Positions 1-7,606 are shown, counted from the stretch's first letter. The stretch: DNA of 64,000 nt from Thermococcus gorgonarius (GCF_002214385.1 NZ_CP014855.1:682001-746000); one strand, 5' to 3'. Made by a program: numbers and translations. Notes: generated by a model from the sequence alone, not told the origin.

Positions 1-75
1 AAAAAAGGAAAGCTCTACGCTCTCAGCTACTGCAACATCCACGGCCTTTGGGAGAACGAGGTCCAGCTTGAGTGA
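1..75 (+). CDS. sor: Superoxide reductase, C-terminal end only (partial)
   Basis: Only the last 24 codons and the TGA stop are inside the window, reading in frame from base 1. The peptide ends in LSYCNIHGLWENEVQLE. The Cys and His of CNIH match the last two iron ligands of the mononuclear Fe centre in neelaredoxin/superoxide reductase. I know the Pyrococcus furiosus enzyme to end almost identically. The enzyme reduces superoxide to hydrogen peroxide without making oxygen, using rubredoxin as electron donor. The rest of the gene lies upstream of the window, so completeness cannot be judged. Confidence 0.85.
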   Translation, partial: KKGKLYALSYCNIHGLWENEVQLE

Positions 76-90
76 TCTCTGCCCTCATTT

Positions 91-1059
91 TTACCTTGAT
101 AGTTCAAACGTCACGTTTTTCCAGTTCTCGACTTTCTCAGCAATGTACCCCTCACCACTCCAGGAGTATTCGAAGCCCTCCTCGCAGAGCTTTACGGTTA
201 CGTTATTTGGTTTCTTTGGAAGTTCAAAGTGGTACCTTATTTCCCCCTCTCCAGGTAGACCAAGGAGGAGCTCTAGCGGACCCCATGTGACCATGTCTTC
301 ATATTTTGCTGGTTTCATTTCCACCCCATCGATGTAAATTCTAACCCCGCAGAATTCCTCGGGAACCTTCACAAGAATATCGGCGGTTGTTACCGACTCT
401 GAGGTCTTGAGGTAAAGGGCAACCCCGTCAGCTCGTTTGGAAATGTCGTAGTTGGTGAATGGAACATTGGCTAACACCGGTGTGAGGATGAGAGAAACCA
501 CGAGAACACCAAGGGCCTTTGTCTTTGAGAAGTTCAGAGGAACATTTCTTTTGGCGGCTAGGGGTAGCGTCCAGTAGGAGTAAGCCTCAACGAAGCGGGC
601 AAGGTCCATTAGAACAACACCTATCACTACCGGAAACAAGAGGGCACCGATGAGGTATAGATTTCCTGCGAGATTGAAGTTTAACTCTCCGGTTGATTCG
701 GCAAACAGGCCCATTCTAAATCTGTACACAATAGCACTGGCAACGATCAGCGGATAAGCCGGTGCCAGCGAGTTTATGATGTTGTAAATTCCCCACGATG
801 GTTTGAGGAGAACCCACTTTATGCTCCAGCTGAGGACGAAGAGAGCAGCTACCAGCAGGGCAGCCTCGACCAGAAACAGTTTTAGCGGCCTCGAATCCAC
901 TTCGACGCTCCAGAAGTACAGGCCGAGCAAATAGACTACTATTCCCAAACCGAAAGCGAGGAGTGAAAAAGGACCAAAGAACCTTGAGACTATTATTAGC
1001 AAGCTTCCTGCTATTAAGTATTCTTTTCCACCTATAGGGCCATACTTTTCTTTGTCCAC
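91..1059 (-). CDS. Polytopic membrane protein with C-terminal soluble domain, function unknown
   Basis: The start is GTG at 1059, four bases after a GGTGGT ribosome-binding site. The 322-residue product has about six hydrophobic segments (roughly residues 13-52, 59-85, 101-115, 133-162 and 182-199). A polar C-terminal domain of about 120 residues follows, probably on the outer face. No catalytic motif or family is recognised. The gene converges on the superoxide reductase end with a 15-bp gap. A TATA-like ATTTAAAT lies at about 1091-1100, with a 17-bp palindrome between it and the start that could be an operator. Confidence 0.7.
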   Translation of the reverse strand: MDKEKYGPIGGKEYLIAGSLLIIVSRFFGPFSLLAFGLGIVVYLLGLYFWSVEVDSRPLKLFLVEAALLVAALFVLSWSIKWVLLKPSWGIYNIINSLAPAYPLIVASAIVYRFRMGLFAESTGELNFNLAGNLYLIGALLFPVVIGVVLMDLARFVEAYSYWTLPLAAKRNVPLNFSKTKALGVLVVSLILTPVLANVPFTNYDISKRADGVALYLKTSESVTTADILVKVPEEFCGVRIYIDGVEMKPAKYEDMVTWGPLELLLGLPGEGEIRYHFELPKKPNNVTVKLCEEGFEYSWSGEGYIAEKVENWKNVTFELSR

Positions 1060-1071
1060 TTATACCACCGA

Positions 1072-1088
1072 TAAAACTCAGAGTTTTA
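1072..1088 (-). promoter_or_regulatory. 17-bp perfect palindrome in promoter of the membrane protein gene
   Basis: TAAAACTC-A-GAGTTTTA is a perfect inverted repeat with a single central base. Read on the minus strand it lies between a TATA-like ATTTAAAT (about 1091-1100) and the GTG start at 1059, where a transcription start is expected. A dimeric repressor site is the simplest reading. The half CTCAGAGTTT recurs at 2445-2454, just downstream of another TATA box. Confidence 0.4.
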
Positions 1089-1183
1089 ACATTTAAATAT
1101 TCCGATCTGATTAGCGGTTAAACCCCCAAATCTGCCCAGGAAAGCCTTATAACCGTGCATCCTTATGAAGAACGGTGAGAAAA

Positions 1184-1552
1184 ATGAAAGTTTACATGCC
1201 GGACCGCGAGTGGCCCGAGCCCTATAAAGCCGTCATTGAGGAGCTGAAAAAAATAACCGACCCCATAACGGGCGGGGATATCCTTGACTCCGGTGTTGTT
1301 GCCGGACTCGAGGTTAGCGAGGATACCCTCAAGATATGGCTCAAATTTGAGAGCCACGCGGAGTACAACATAACGGGCGAGAGCGCGATAGCATACTCCA
1401 AGATAATCGGCGACATAATGGAGCGCTTCGCCCTCGTGAAGTTCGACAACGTTTACGTTTACGACCTCGCGAACAACATTGTTGGAAAGTTCGAGAACAA
1501 GAGGGGTTATACTGCCGAGGATGTCTTATCGGGGGCCGGAAGGAAGAAGTAA
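1184..1552 (+). CDS. MIP18/DUF59-like small protein
   Basis: The start is taken as ATG 1184 because GGTGAG sits four bases before it; an in-frame GTG at 1175 overlaps that site and is less likely. The 122-residue product has the pattern of the MIP18/DUF59 Fe-S assembly family. It has an N-terminal helix with DPITGGDILDSG, then alternating strands and an amphipathic segment around LKIWLKFES. The Cys seen in many family members is absent. A TATA box GCCTTATAA lies at about 1144-1152. The assignment rests on resemblance by eye only. Confidence 0.6.
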   Translation: MKVYMPDREWPEPYKAVIEELKKITDPITGGDILDSGVVAGLEVSEDTLKIWLKFESHAEYNITGESAIAYSKIIGDIMERFALVKFDNVYVYDLANNIVGKFENKRGYTAEDVLSGAGRKK

Positions 1553-1666
1553 AGGAGTTCGGGTTTTCTCTTCTCCTGTTCTACCTGAGAGTGTCGCTCC
1601 TGCCAGATTCTACCCGCCAAAGGAAAGGTATAAGTACGTCAAAGTTCAACCGCAGTAGAAGTATGA

Positions 1667-1684
1667 CCGGCTGATATAAGCCGG
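1667..1684 (+). promoter_or_regulatory. Short hairpin in leader of the tautomerase gene
   Basis: CCGGCT-gatata-AGCCGG forms a 6-bp stem with a 6-nt loop. It lies between the TATA-like GGTATAAGTA (about 1627-1636) and the ATG at 1707, so it should be in the 5' leader. Its function is unknown. Confidence 0.3.
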
Positions 1685-1706
1685 AACTGTGTCCGGGGGT
1701 GGTCCG

Positions 1707-1904
1707 ATGCCGACCATTATAGTTGAGGGCCCAAGGGCAGATAAGGAGACGAAGAGGGAGCTTGTTAAGAGGCTCACCGAGGTTGTTAGGGAAGTTTACG
1801 GCGTCCACCACGTCAGCGTGATAATCCACGAGAACGAGACCGAGAACGTCGGCGTTGACGGGGAGCTTCTCTCCGACATTCTAGAACGGAGGCGCGGTAA
1901 GTGA
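1707..1904 (+). CDS. 4-oxalocrotonate tautomerase family protein
   Basis: The 65-residue product begins Met-Pro-Thr-Ile. In this family the methionine is removed and Pro1 is the catalytic base, so the ATG at 1707 is the right start. The body PTIIVEGPRADKETKREL followed by a strand-turn (HVSVIIHEN) fits the beta-alpha-beta fold of 4-oxalocrotonate tautomerase, which works as a homo-oligomer. The substrate is unknown; many archaeal members have only promiscuous keto-enol tautomerase activity. The stop codon overlaps the GTG start of the following flavodoxin by four bases, so the two are translationally coupled. Confidence 0.8.
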   Translation: MPTIIVEGPRADKETKRELVKRLTEVVREVYGVHHVSVIIHENETENVGVDGELLSDILERRRGK

Positions 1905-2362
1905 AGGCCCTGGTGGTCTACTACTCAAGGGACGGGCACACGAGGGAGGCCGCCCGGAGGATTGCCGAAGCTCTGGGGGCGGACATTGACGAGGTCATTG
2001 ACAGGAAGAACCGGAAAGGCATACTCGGCTTTCTCAGGGCCGGCTACGACGCGACCAGGGGTAAAACGACGGAAATAGCGTTCGAGAAAGACCCCTCAGA
2101 ATATGACCTCGTGGTCGTTGGCAGCCCGGTGTGGAACGGCAGGGTTACACCGGCCATAAGGACTTACCTCCTCAGAAATGGGGAGAAAATAAAGAAAGCA
2201 GCCTTTTTTGCCACCTGCGCTGGGAAGAAGGGCAAAATCCTCGAACAAATGAGGGAGCTCTACGGCGGTGAGGTCATCGCCGAAGCGGTAATGAAGCAGA
2301 ACGAAATTGAAGAGGGGGCAAAAGAGTTCGTTGAGACACTGAAAAGGGCCCTCCATTCCTGA
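1901..2362 (+). CDS. Flavodoxin family protein
   Basis: The start is GTG 1901, in a four-base overlap with the tautomerase stop. The 153-residue protein opens with KALVVYYSRDGHTREAARRI, which contains the phosphate-binding loop of flavodoxin. The second flavin loop appears in LVVVGSPVWNGRVTPAIRTY. It is therefore a soluble FMN-binding electron carrier or small flavin reductase. The redox partner cannot be told from sequence; superoxide reductase is only about 1.8 kb upstream. A T-rich stretch after the stop (about 2383-2397) is a plausible terminator. Confidence 0.85.
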   Translation: MKALVVYYSRDGHTREAARRIAEALGADIDEVIDRKNRKGILGFLRAGYDATRGKTTEIAFEKDPSEYDLVVVGSPVWNGRVTPAIRTYLLRNGEKIKKAAFFATCAGKKGKILEQMRELYGGEVIAEAVMKQNEIEEGAKEFVETLKRALHS

Positions 2363-2381
2363 AGCGGGACGAGTTTGGTCG

Positions 2382-2397
2382 GGTTTTCATTTTTAGC
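2382..2397 (+). terminator. Oligo-T terminator after flavodoxin gene
   Basis: GGTTTTCATTTTT follows the flavodoxin stop by about 20 bases. Archaeal transcription stops at such T-rich tracts without needing a hairpin. Confidence 0.4.
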
Positions 2398-2478
2398 TGA
2401 CTTGTTTTATTCCGCACCGGATGGCGGGAAGTTTATAAAAACCTCTCAGAGTTTCTGTCCAGATTGGAGGGATGCATT

Positions 2479-3174
2479 GTGTCAGAAGGGAGAAAGACCT
2501 ATGACCCCACAACATGGAAGCCCGAGCGCCTCGACCTAATTCTGTCGGCTGTGATTGCGCTTTCACTCCCTCCTCTGGCGGGCTGGCTTTATGATAAAAA
2601 GGGTGCGCTCATCCCAATGCTAATCTACTACGGGCTCGCCTGGGGCCTCGTAAAGCTCCGCCGGGGGGTTGTAGGCTACCGCACTCCCATGCCTGAGAAG
2701 CCCCCCGTGTGGTTCTACATCAACGTGGCCGTTATCCTTGTCGCCCTCGCCTTCGCCTACATGTCCCCGATTAAGGTGGAAGACCCCTGGCTCCCCGGGG
2801 TTGTGCTCACGGCCCTCCTCTGGGCACCCGCGAACGCATCCTCCGAGCAGATACTCTGGCTCTACCTCTTTGACTCGTGGGACCTCTACCCAAGGGAGAG
2901 GCGCATTGGCTACAGAATAGTGGGACTGCTGCTGTTTGCGGCCTTCGTGGGGATGATACACACGATGTTCTGGACGAAGTTCCTCCAGGTGGCCAGGCCC
3001 GACACGGTCTTTGGGGTTCTTTTTGTCCTCGCAACAGCTATTTCAGGGTTCCTCCACATCGTTGTGTGGCGCCGCTCGGGCCAGATGGTGTTCACGTTCA
3101 TACCCCACTTTCTGCTTAATTTGGGCCCCCTGCTCTGGACAGGGTACAGCATACTGCCCTATCTCTGGAAATGA
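2479..3174 (+). CDS. Membrane protein resembling a degenerate CPBP (CAAX-type) protease
   Basis: The start is GTG 2479, seven bases after GGAGGG; an in-frame TTG at 2464 lies before that site. The 231-residue product has about seven membrane segments. Near the end, IPHFLLNLG carries the HxxxN motif of CPBP intramembrane proteases, and a Glu lies in SSEQILWLYLF where the family has EExxxR. The second Glu and the Arg are missing, so proteolytic activity is doubtful. TATA box GTTTATAAAA lies at about 2431-2440. The gene stands alone between flavodoxin and the ferritin-like gene. Confidence 0.6.
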   Translation: MSEGRKTYDPTTWKPERLDLILSAVIALSLPPLAGWLYDKKGALIPMLIYYGLAWGLVKLRRGVVGYRTPMPEKPPVWFYINVAVILVALAFAYMSPIKVEDPWLPGVVLTALLWAPANASSEQILWLYLFDSWDLYPRERRIGYRIVGLLLFAAFVGMIHTMFWTKFLQVARPDTVFGVLFVLATAISGFLHIVVWRRSGQMVFTFIPHFLLNLGPLLWTGYSILPYLWK

Positions 3175-3337
3175 GGGCAGTAATTTTCTATTTTTCTCCG
3201 AGAGCCAATAGGGGGGGCCGACAAAAGCAAGAGCCCCCTGGCAACAAAATAACAGAAATAGCGACCCGTTTTTCATGGGTTCACTTAGGGCAAAGGTTTA
3301 ATACCTCAAAACCCAGGTAGATAAAGAGGGATAAAAA

Positions 3338-3862
3338 ATGGTTCCGCCGGAGCTTGAAGAGGGGCTTCCCCTCGAAAGGATTAAGGACTTCTCGCTTGAA
3401 GAACTGCTGGGAATGGCCGTGAAGGCCGAGATAGGTGCCAGGAAGTTTTATGAGAGCCTCGCTGAGAGGATAGACATCCAGGAACTTAAAAACAAGATAG
3501 AGTGGCTCGCCGGAGAGGAAAAGAAGCACGAGGAGCTTTTGAGAAAAATCTACGCCAACATGTTCCCGGGAAAGGAAATCGTCTTTCCCAAGGAGCACAT
3601 AGGGCCGGAGCTTCAGCCGGTCGCTAGACAGCTCCATGGCGTGGAGGACATAATAGACCTCATCCGCTGGGCCATGAAGGCCGAGGAGATAGCGGCGAAG
3701 TTCTACGCCGAGCTGGAAAACATGGTCGACACCGAGGAGAAGAAGCGCCTCATGCGCTACCTCAGCGACATGGAGTGGGGCCACTACTATAACCTGAAGG
3801 CCGAGTACGAGCTCCTCCTCGACTGGGCCATGTACAGCCAGATGATGAACGTTGGGCCTTAG
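3338..3862 (+). CDS. Ferritin-like (rubrerythrin-type) diiron protein
   Basis: The 174-residue protein carries two helical halves with repeated Glu/His spacing. The first has KAEIGARKFYE then EEKKHEELL; the second has KAEEIAAKFYAELE then MEWGHYYNL. E...ExxH pairs of this kind form the diiron site of rubrerythrin and ferritin-like proteins. No rubredoxin-like Cys4 domain is present. It probably acts in peroxide reduction or iron handling in the cytoplasm. TATA box GTTTAATAC lies at about 3296-3304. The ZIP metal transporter follows after 74 bp with its own promoter. Confidence 0.8.
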   Translation: MVPPELEEGLPLERIKDFSLEELLGMAVKAEIGARKFYESLAERIDIQELKNKIEWLAGEEKKHEELLRKIYANMFPGKEIVFPKEHIGPELQPVARQLHGVEDIIDLIRWAMKAEEIAAKFYAELENMVDTEEKKRLMRYLSDMEWGHYYNLKAEYELLLDWAMYSQMMNVGP

Positions 3863-3881
3863 TTTGTCTTTTTACCCTTTT
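3863..3881 (+). terminator. Oligo-T terminator after ferritin-like gene
   Basis: TTTGTCTTTTTACCCTTTT follows the stop codon immediately and precedes the next TATA box (GCCTTATAAG, about 3890-3900). Confidence 0.45.
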
Positions 3882-3901
3882 CTCCCGAAAGCCTTATAAG
3901 A

Positions 3902-3934
3902 TTAGGCCTATCCATTGTTATTAGGTGGGCCTAA
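3902..3934 (+). promoter_or_regulatory. DtxR-like inverted repeat in ZIP transporter promoter
   Basis: TTAGGCC (3902-3908) is mirrored by GGCCTAA (3928-3934), and a second TTAGG at 3921-3925 pairs with CCTAA at 3930-3934. The block lies directly downstream of the TATA box and covers the ribosome-binding site AGGTGG. TTAGG half-sites are typical of DtxR/IdeR metal-dependent repressors (consensus TTAGGTTAGGCTAACCTAA), a known family in Thermococcales. Metal-dependent repression of the transporter is the natural inference. Confidence 0.5.
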
Positions 3935-3936
3935 CA

Positions 3937-4746
3937 ATGCTTGAGGGTTTCATGTCGAGCTTATCCTCATGGCTGCTTTCTATCTCAGGGGGCAGTTTGA
4001 TAGTTGTTGCAGCGTATGCTGGAGTTTTCGTAGCTCTGATGACGACATTGGGTGCCCTCGTTGCTATCTTCGCCAACAGGATGCCGAAATGGGGTGTGGA
4101 CGTAAGCCTCTCGTTTGCTGCAGGGGTCATGATAGTGGCGAGCTTTACAAGCCTGATCCTCCCAGCAATTGAATCAACTGGGAGGTTCGTTCCCGCAGGC
4201 ATCGGTATACTCCTTGGCGTTATCACAATCTACGCAATCGACCGATTCATCCCCCATGAGCACCTGGTCAAAGGTTATGAGGGTCCCAAAGAGTTCAAGG
4301 AGAAGCTCAGAGTCGTGTGGCTTATTGTTCTGGCGGTTATAATTCACAACCTGCCCGAGGGCCTTGCCGTTGGGACTTCGTTAGTTTATAACCTTCAGAC
4401 TGGATTAGTAACGGCCATTGCGATAGGAATACAGGACTTCCCCGAAGGAGCCGTGGTTTCTCTTCCGCTGGCAACTCTTCAGAAAAGGCGCCTCGTGCCG
4501 ATAATTTTGGGAGCCCTAAGCGGTGTGGCGGAGATGGTAATGGTGATCCTGGGTGCAGTTTTGTTTACGATCTTCCATTCCCTCCTTCCTTACGGCCTGG
4601 GGATGGCTGGAGGGGCTATGCTCTACGTAACAGTTAAGGAGATGATCCCAGAGATCTACAAAAGAGAAGAAAATGAGACCCTGGTTACTCTGGGCTTTTT
4701 CCTCGGCTTTTACGTGATGCTCTTCCTCGACTCGATGTTGGGGTGA
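3937..4746 (+). CDS. ZIP family metal transporter
   Basis: The start is ATG 3937, with AGGTGGG seven bases upstream. The 269-residue product has about eight membrane segments. The two ZIP signature segments are present: HNLPEGLAVG in one helix and QDFPEGAVVSLP in the next, whose His/Asn/Glu/Asp residues form the metal path. A His-bearing loop (FIPHEHLVKG) lies before them. It should import zinc, or possibly iron or another divalent cation, across the cytoplasmic membrane. The neighbouring ferritin-like gene and the DtxR-like promoter repeat support metal control. Confidence 0.88.
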   Translation: MLEGFMSSLSSWLLSISGGSLIVVAAYAGVFVALMTTLGALVAIFANRMPKWGVDVSLSFAAGVMIVASFTSLILPAIESTGRFVPAGIGILLGVITIYAIDRFIPHEHLVKGYEGPKEFKEKLRVVWLIVLAVIIHNLPEGLAVGTSLVYNLQTGLVTAIAIGIQDFPEGAVVSLPLATLQKRRLVPIILGALSGVAEMVMVILGAVLFTIFHSLLPYGLGMAGGAMLYVTVKEMIPEIYKREENETLVTLGFFLGFYVMLFLDSMLG

Positions 4747-4773
4747 ACGCCACTCTAACCTTTTCAAACCTTC

Positions 4774-5769
4774 TCATTTTTCGAACACGTAGAAGTACCG
4801 TTCAAGGCTTTTATGGACGCGTTGGTAATACCTCGCGAGGAGTTTAAATCCTATTCTTTCGGCCTCGCTTCTACCGTCGAAGTCGGCCGGAAACGCTATC
4901 GCCAGCCTTCCTCCCGGTTTAAGCACGTTATACATGCTCTCCAGGGCTTTCCTGTAGAGCTCGTCTCTCTTCCTTCCCGCGAGGGTCGCCGAAGTGCCAT
5001 AGGGTGGGTCCGTCGCTATCGCCTCAAACCTCTTGTTGGGAAACAGTTCCTCCAGCTTCGTTGCATCGCCTAGCCTGAGCTCGTAGTCTTTGATGCCGTA
5101 GTGCCTGAGGTTCATCTCGGCTCCTTCAACCATCTCGGGCTTTATATCAACGCCGTAGACCTTCAGGCCGAGCAAACCGGCCTCCATCAGAACCCCGCCG
5201 GCGCCCATGAAGGGGTCGAGGATTTCTCTCTTTGCCTTGGTGAGGTTTACCAGGGCCCTGGAGACCCTCGGGTGGAGTGAGATGGGCCTGAAGAAGGGCC
5301 TGTGGTGGGCCTTTCTTTTTTCAAAGTCCTTGGGATCGAAGAACTTCAGCCTTATCCCAGCGTAGAGCCTCTCGCCGCAGTAGACTCTCACGAGCGTTTT
5401 AGGATTTGAGAGGTTCACTTTAAACCCCAGCGCGTGTATCACTGCCCCGAGCTTCCTCGGCAGGTCGAGAACATCGTGACTGCAGTTGGCCATGGTCTCG
5501 GTGTCGACCTTGAAGGTTCCTTTGATCGGCCACTCCACCTCTCCCGCCTTTTCAAGGAGTTCTTCGATTGAATCCGCCTCAACGATCAGCTTCCCGTACT
5601 CGTGTGCTAAGCCGAGTCTGTTGAGGTAGGGGAAGGCTTTTTCATCCGCGTCTATCTTCAGAAACAGGTAGTCCTGACCAGCTATCTCTCCGCCCGCAAG
5701 CTCCAGCATAGCCTTGACCTCGTCCCTGGCCATCTCTGGCAGGTTTCCAAGGATCTCGACGTAGAGCAT
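4774..5769 (-). CDS. tRNA (guanine10-N2)-dimethyltransferase, Trm-G10 type
   Basis: The protein has 331 residues with an N-terminal THUMP domain (about 1-150) and a C-terminal Rossmann methyltransferase domain. The latter has [14 protein letters not shown] as the AdoMet-binding motif and the catalytic motif [13 protein letters not shown]. This arrangement matches archaeal Trm-G10, which makes N2-methyl- and N2,N2-dimethylguanosine at tRNA position 10. The start ATG follows GAGGTGG. It is the last gene of a minus-strand operon and lies 9 bp after queE, so two tRNA-modification genes are coupled. Confidence 0.88.
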   Translation of the reverse strand: MLYVEILGNLPEMARDEVKAMLELAGGEIAGQDYLFLKIDADEKAFPYLNRLGLAHEYGKLIVEADSIEELLEKAGEVEWPIKGTFKVDTETMANCSHDVLDLPRKLGAVIHALGFKVNLSNPKTLVRVYCGERLYAGIRLKFFDPKDFEKRKAHHRPFFRPISLHPRVSRALVNLTKAKREILDPFMGAGGVLMEAGLLGLKVYGVDIKPEMVEGAEMNLRHYGIKDYELRLGDATKLEELFPNKRFEAIATDPPYGTSATLAGRKRDELYRKALESMYNVLKPGGRLAIAFPADFDGRSEAERIGFKLLARYYQRVHKSLERYFYVFEK

Positions 5770-5778
5770 GCCACCACC

Positions 5779-6540
5779 TCACAGCACGTTCAGGTATTTA
5801 TGAACCTGGAAGCTAAGCCCGACGTTCTTCCTTCCCATTATTTTGGCGGCTTCTCGATAGAGTTCCATAAGCTGTCTTTGGGATATCTCAATCGGCTCCT
5901 TCGGCTGAATAACGAGCGGGGCCAGGCCTTTCAGCAATTCAGCATACCAGCGGACGTTTTCGACCTTTGTCCTGGAGGTGACGACGAGCTTGGCGTAGGT
6001 CTTCGCGCCGGCTTCCTTCAAAATCTTTATGCTCTCAACCTCTCTAAGAACGAGGCCCTTCCAGTCCTCCGTTGCTTTAGCAGTCTCGTCCTTTATGTCC
6101 ACGCTCGCGTAATCGGTGAGAGGAGCGATCTCTTTAACAAGCTCCGGAAGGCCGCCGTGGGTTTCAAGGAAGTTGTCGAAGCCGAGCTCCTTCATGCGCT
6201 CCATCAGGGCCTTAAGTGGCCTCACCTGAAGTGTCGGCTCGCCGCCGGTGTAGCTTATCGAGTGTATATCACCTGTATCGAGCCTCAAAATGGCATCGAC
6301 AACCTCATCAAGCGAAGCGGGATTTGGTCGGTACTCAAACTTCCCGGTAAAGGGTTCCACCTCGTAGCGCCAGCGCGAGACGCGGGAGGCGTCTATGTAC
6401 TCCCTTGAATCACACCAAATGCAGTGAAGGTCACAGCCGGCGAAGCGGACGAAGATCTGCCTCCTGCCGAACGCACTTCCCTCAACGCTCCCGCCTTCAC
6501 CCTGCCAGCTGTTGAAGACCTCGGCCATTATGAGCTTCAC
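5779..6540 (-). CDS. queE: 7-carboxy-7-deazaguanine synthase QueE
   Basis: This radical SAM enzyme has the cluster-binding motif CDLHCIWC (Cys36, Cys40, Cys43, spacing C-x3-C-x2-C). It is preceded by FNSWQGEGG, the typical QueE substrate loop. QueE converts 6-carboxy-tetrahydropterin to 7-carboxy-7-deazaguanine, the step that builds the deazapurine ring later used for archaeosine in tRNA. The 253-residue length is normal. The GTG start at 6540 follows AGGTGG by four bases. It is co-directional with the Trm-G10 gene downstream and two small unknown genes upstream. Confidence 0.9.
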   Translation of the reverse strand: MKLIMAEVFNSWQGEGGSVEGSAFGRRQIFVRFAGCDLHCIWCDSREYIDASRVSRWRYEVEPFTGKFEYRPNPASLDEVVDAILRLDTGDIHSISYTGGEPTLQVRPLKALMERMKELGFDNFLETHGGLPELVKEIAPLTDYASVDIKDETAKATEDWKGLVLREVESIKILKEAGAKTYAKLVVTSRTKVENVRWYAELLKGLAPLVIQPKEPIEISQRQLMELYREAAKIMGRKNVGLSFQVHKYLNVL

Positions 6541-6549
6541 TCTACCACC

Positions 6550-6810
6550 TCACAGATCCTCAACGTTAATCCCCTTTATCCTCTCGCTCACAAATCCTTC
6601 GAGTATTTCAACCCTGACGCTCCTATCCTCGCCGGTCATGTCCGCCATTAGCCTAACTGCCCTCGCGTAGTCCCAGAGCCTTCTCTTTGCCTCGCCAGTA
6701 ACTTTCTCTGCCATGACTATCAGTTCCCTCTCCCCTGGGTGAGAACCCATCCACTCCACGACTTTCCTCGCGTCTTCCTCGGTAAAGGTGCCCATCTTTT
6801 TGAATAGCAC
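6550..6810 (-). CDS. Small conserved hypothetical protein
   Basis: I chose GTG 6810 as start because GGAGGTG lies six bases before it; an ATG at 6795 is the alternative. The 86-residue product is charged and mainly helical (EEDARKVVEWMGSHPG..., then AKRRLWDYARAVRLMA). It has no cysteines or recognisable motif. It sits 9 bp before queE and 28 bp after another unknown gene, so it belongs to the same operon. A link to tRNA modification is only positional. Confidence 0.6.
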   Translation of the reverse strand: MLFKKMGTFTEEDARKVVEWMGSHPGERELIVMAEKVTGEAKRRLWDYARAVRLMADMTGEDRSVRVEILEGFVSERIKGINVEDL

Positions 6811-6838
6811 CCTTCCCACCTCCACTAATTTTAAGGGA

Positions 6839-7339
6839 CTAAATGTACTGGAGAAGCAGTTCAACGCTCCTCTCGAAGATCTCCCGATCCTCCCCGTCTA
6901 GGATACCATCAAGGTACTGGAGGTTCACGAGGTTCAGGATGATGTAGGCGGTGTTTCTGTCTAAACCAAGGTCGTAGGCATCATAAACCACGATCTCCTT
7001 TCCCAGGGCGTCGTTTATTAAATCAGCAAAGTATGCTATGTCCTCAACGCTCAGCTCGTCCCACTTACTCTCCATTTCGTCGAAATACCTCTCGAGAACG
7101 CGGATCGTTTCCAAGTCGAGTTTCAGTGTGCCTTCAACAAAGGGAAACTCCCCAACGCGGAACACCTTAAGCCCCTCGTTGTCTCTAATCCCTATCTGAT
7201 CCCAGAGCACGATCCCTTCAACGGGGTTGTGCCCGTATCTGCTGGCCAGGTATGAAAAGCCTTCAAGAGCGGAATCGATTACCTCAATGAACTCCTCCTC
7301 ATCTTGAAAGCGGATTATCTTGCTCACTGTTCCCCTCAT
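6839..7339 (-). CDS. Hypothetical acidic protein, first gene of queE operon
   Basis: The start is ATG 7339; an upstream in-frame start at 7390 would lie at or before the TATA box. Read on the minus strand, GCCTTATAAC (about 7367-7378) is the TATA element and ACGGTG the ribosome-binding site. The 166-residue acidic protein has helical stretches such as LDLETIRVLERYFDEMESKW and ends in ERSVELLLQYI. No family is recognised. It heads the operon unknown-unknown-queE-trm-G10. Confidence 0.6.
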   Translation of the reverse strand: MRGTVSKIIRFQDEEEFIEVIDSALEGFSYLASRYGHNPVEGIVLWDQIGIRDNEGLKVFRVGEFPFVEGTLKLDLETIRVLERYFDEMESKWDELSVEDIAYFADLINDALGKEIVVYDAYDLGLDRNTAYIILNLVNLQYLDGILDGEDREIFERSVELLLQYI

Positions 7340-7437
7340 GTTCTGCACCGTTAGGGGGTTGGGCCAAGGGTTATAAGGCTTTGCGGACAATTATCAACGC
7401 CCGACGAGTATTGGGTTGCGATGACGTCGGGACCCCC

Positions 7438-7465
7438 AGGGGGCCAACATTCCCAATGGCCCCCT
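7438..7465. repeat. 9-bp inverted repeat in topA upstream region
   Basis: AGGGGGCCA (7438-7446) is mirrored by TGGCCCCCT (7457-7465) around a 10-nt loop. A further ACCCCC at 7432-7437 could pair alternatively with the G run. The repeat lies in the roughly 295-bp space (7340-7634) between two divergent genes. The rest of that space holds the two promoters, a 23-bp palindrome, and no open reading frame I would support. Confidence 0.45.
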
Positions 7466-7553
7466 ATTAGCCTTTCTGACGAAAGCGCTGGCGAAAAATT
7501 TGGGATTCTTGTTTAATAGTCCGTCATGGCGAGATCTTCTCGTTAGGAATCAC

Positions 7554-7606
7554 AAACTTTGATGAAACTTTGCACTGCAAAGTTTCCCCCGCAGGATTTT
7601 TATAAC
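7554..7606 (+). promoter_or_regulatory. topA promoter with 23-bp palindrome and upstream direct repeat
   Basis: GAAACTTTGCA (7564-7574) is mirrored exactly by TGCAAAGTTTC (7576-7586) around one central C. The motif AAACTTTG also occurs at 7554-7561, 11 bp (one helical turn) upstream of its copy at 7565-7572. The TATA box (TTTTTATAAC, 7597-7606) begins 11 bp after the palindrome, and the ATG is at 7635. A site just upstream of BRE/TATA suits an activator or a repressor blocking TFB. No known regulator is matched. Confidence 0.5.

Noticed and set aside
3211-3245. G-rich/C-rich inverted repeat after the CPBP-like gene
   Set aside because: AGGGGG and CCCCCT can pair but the loop is long (about 16 nt) and imperfect. 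It may aid termination, but there is not enough to call a feature.
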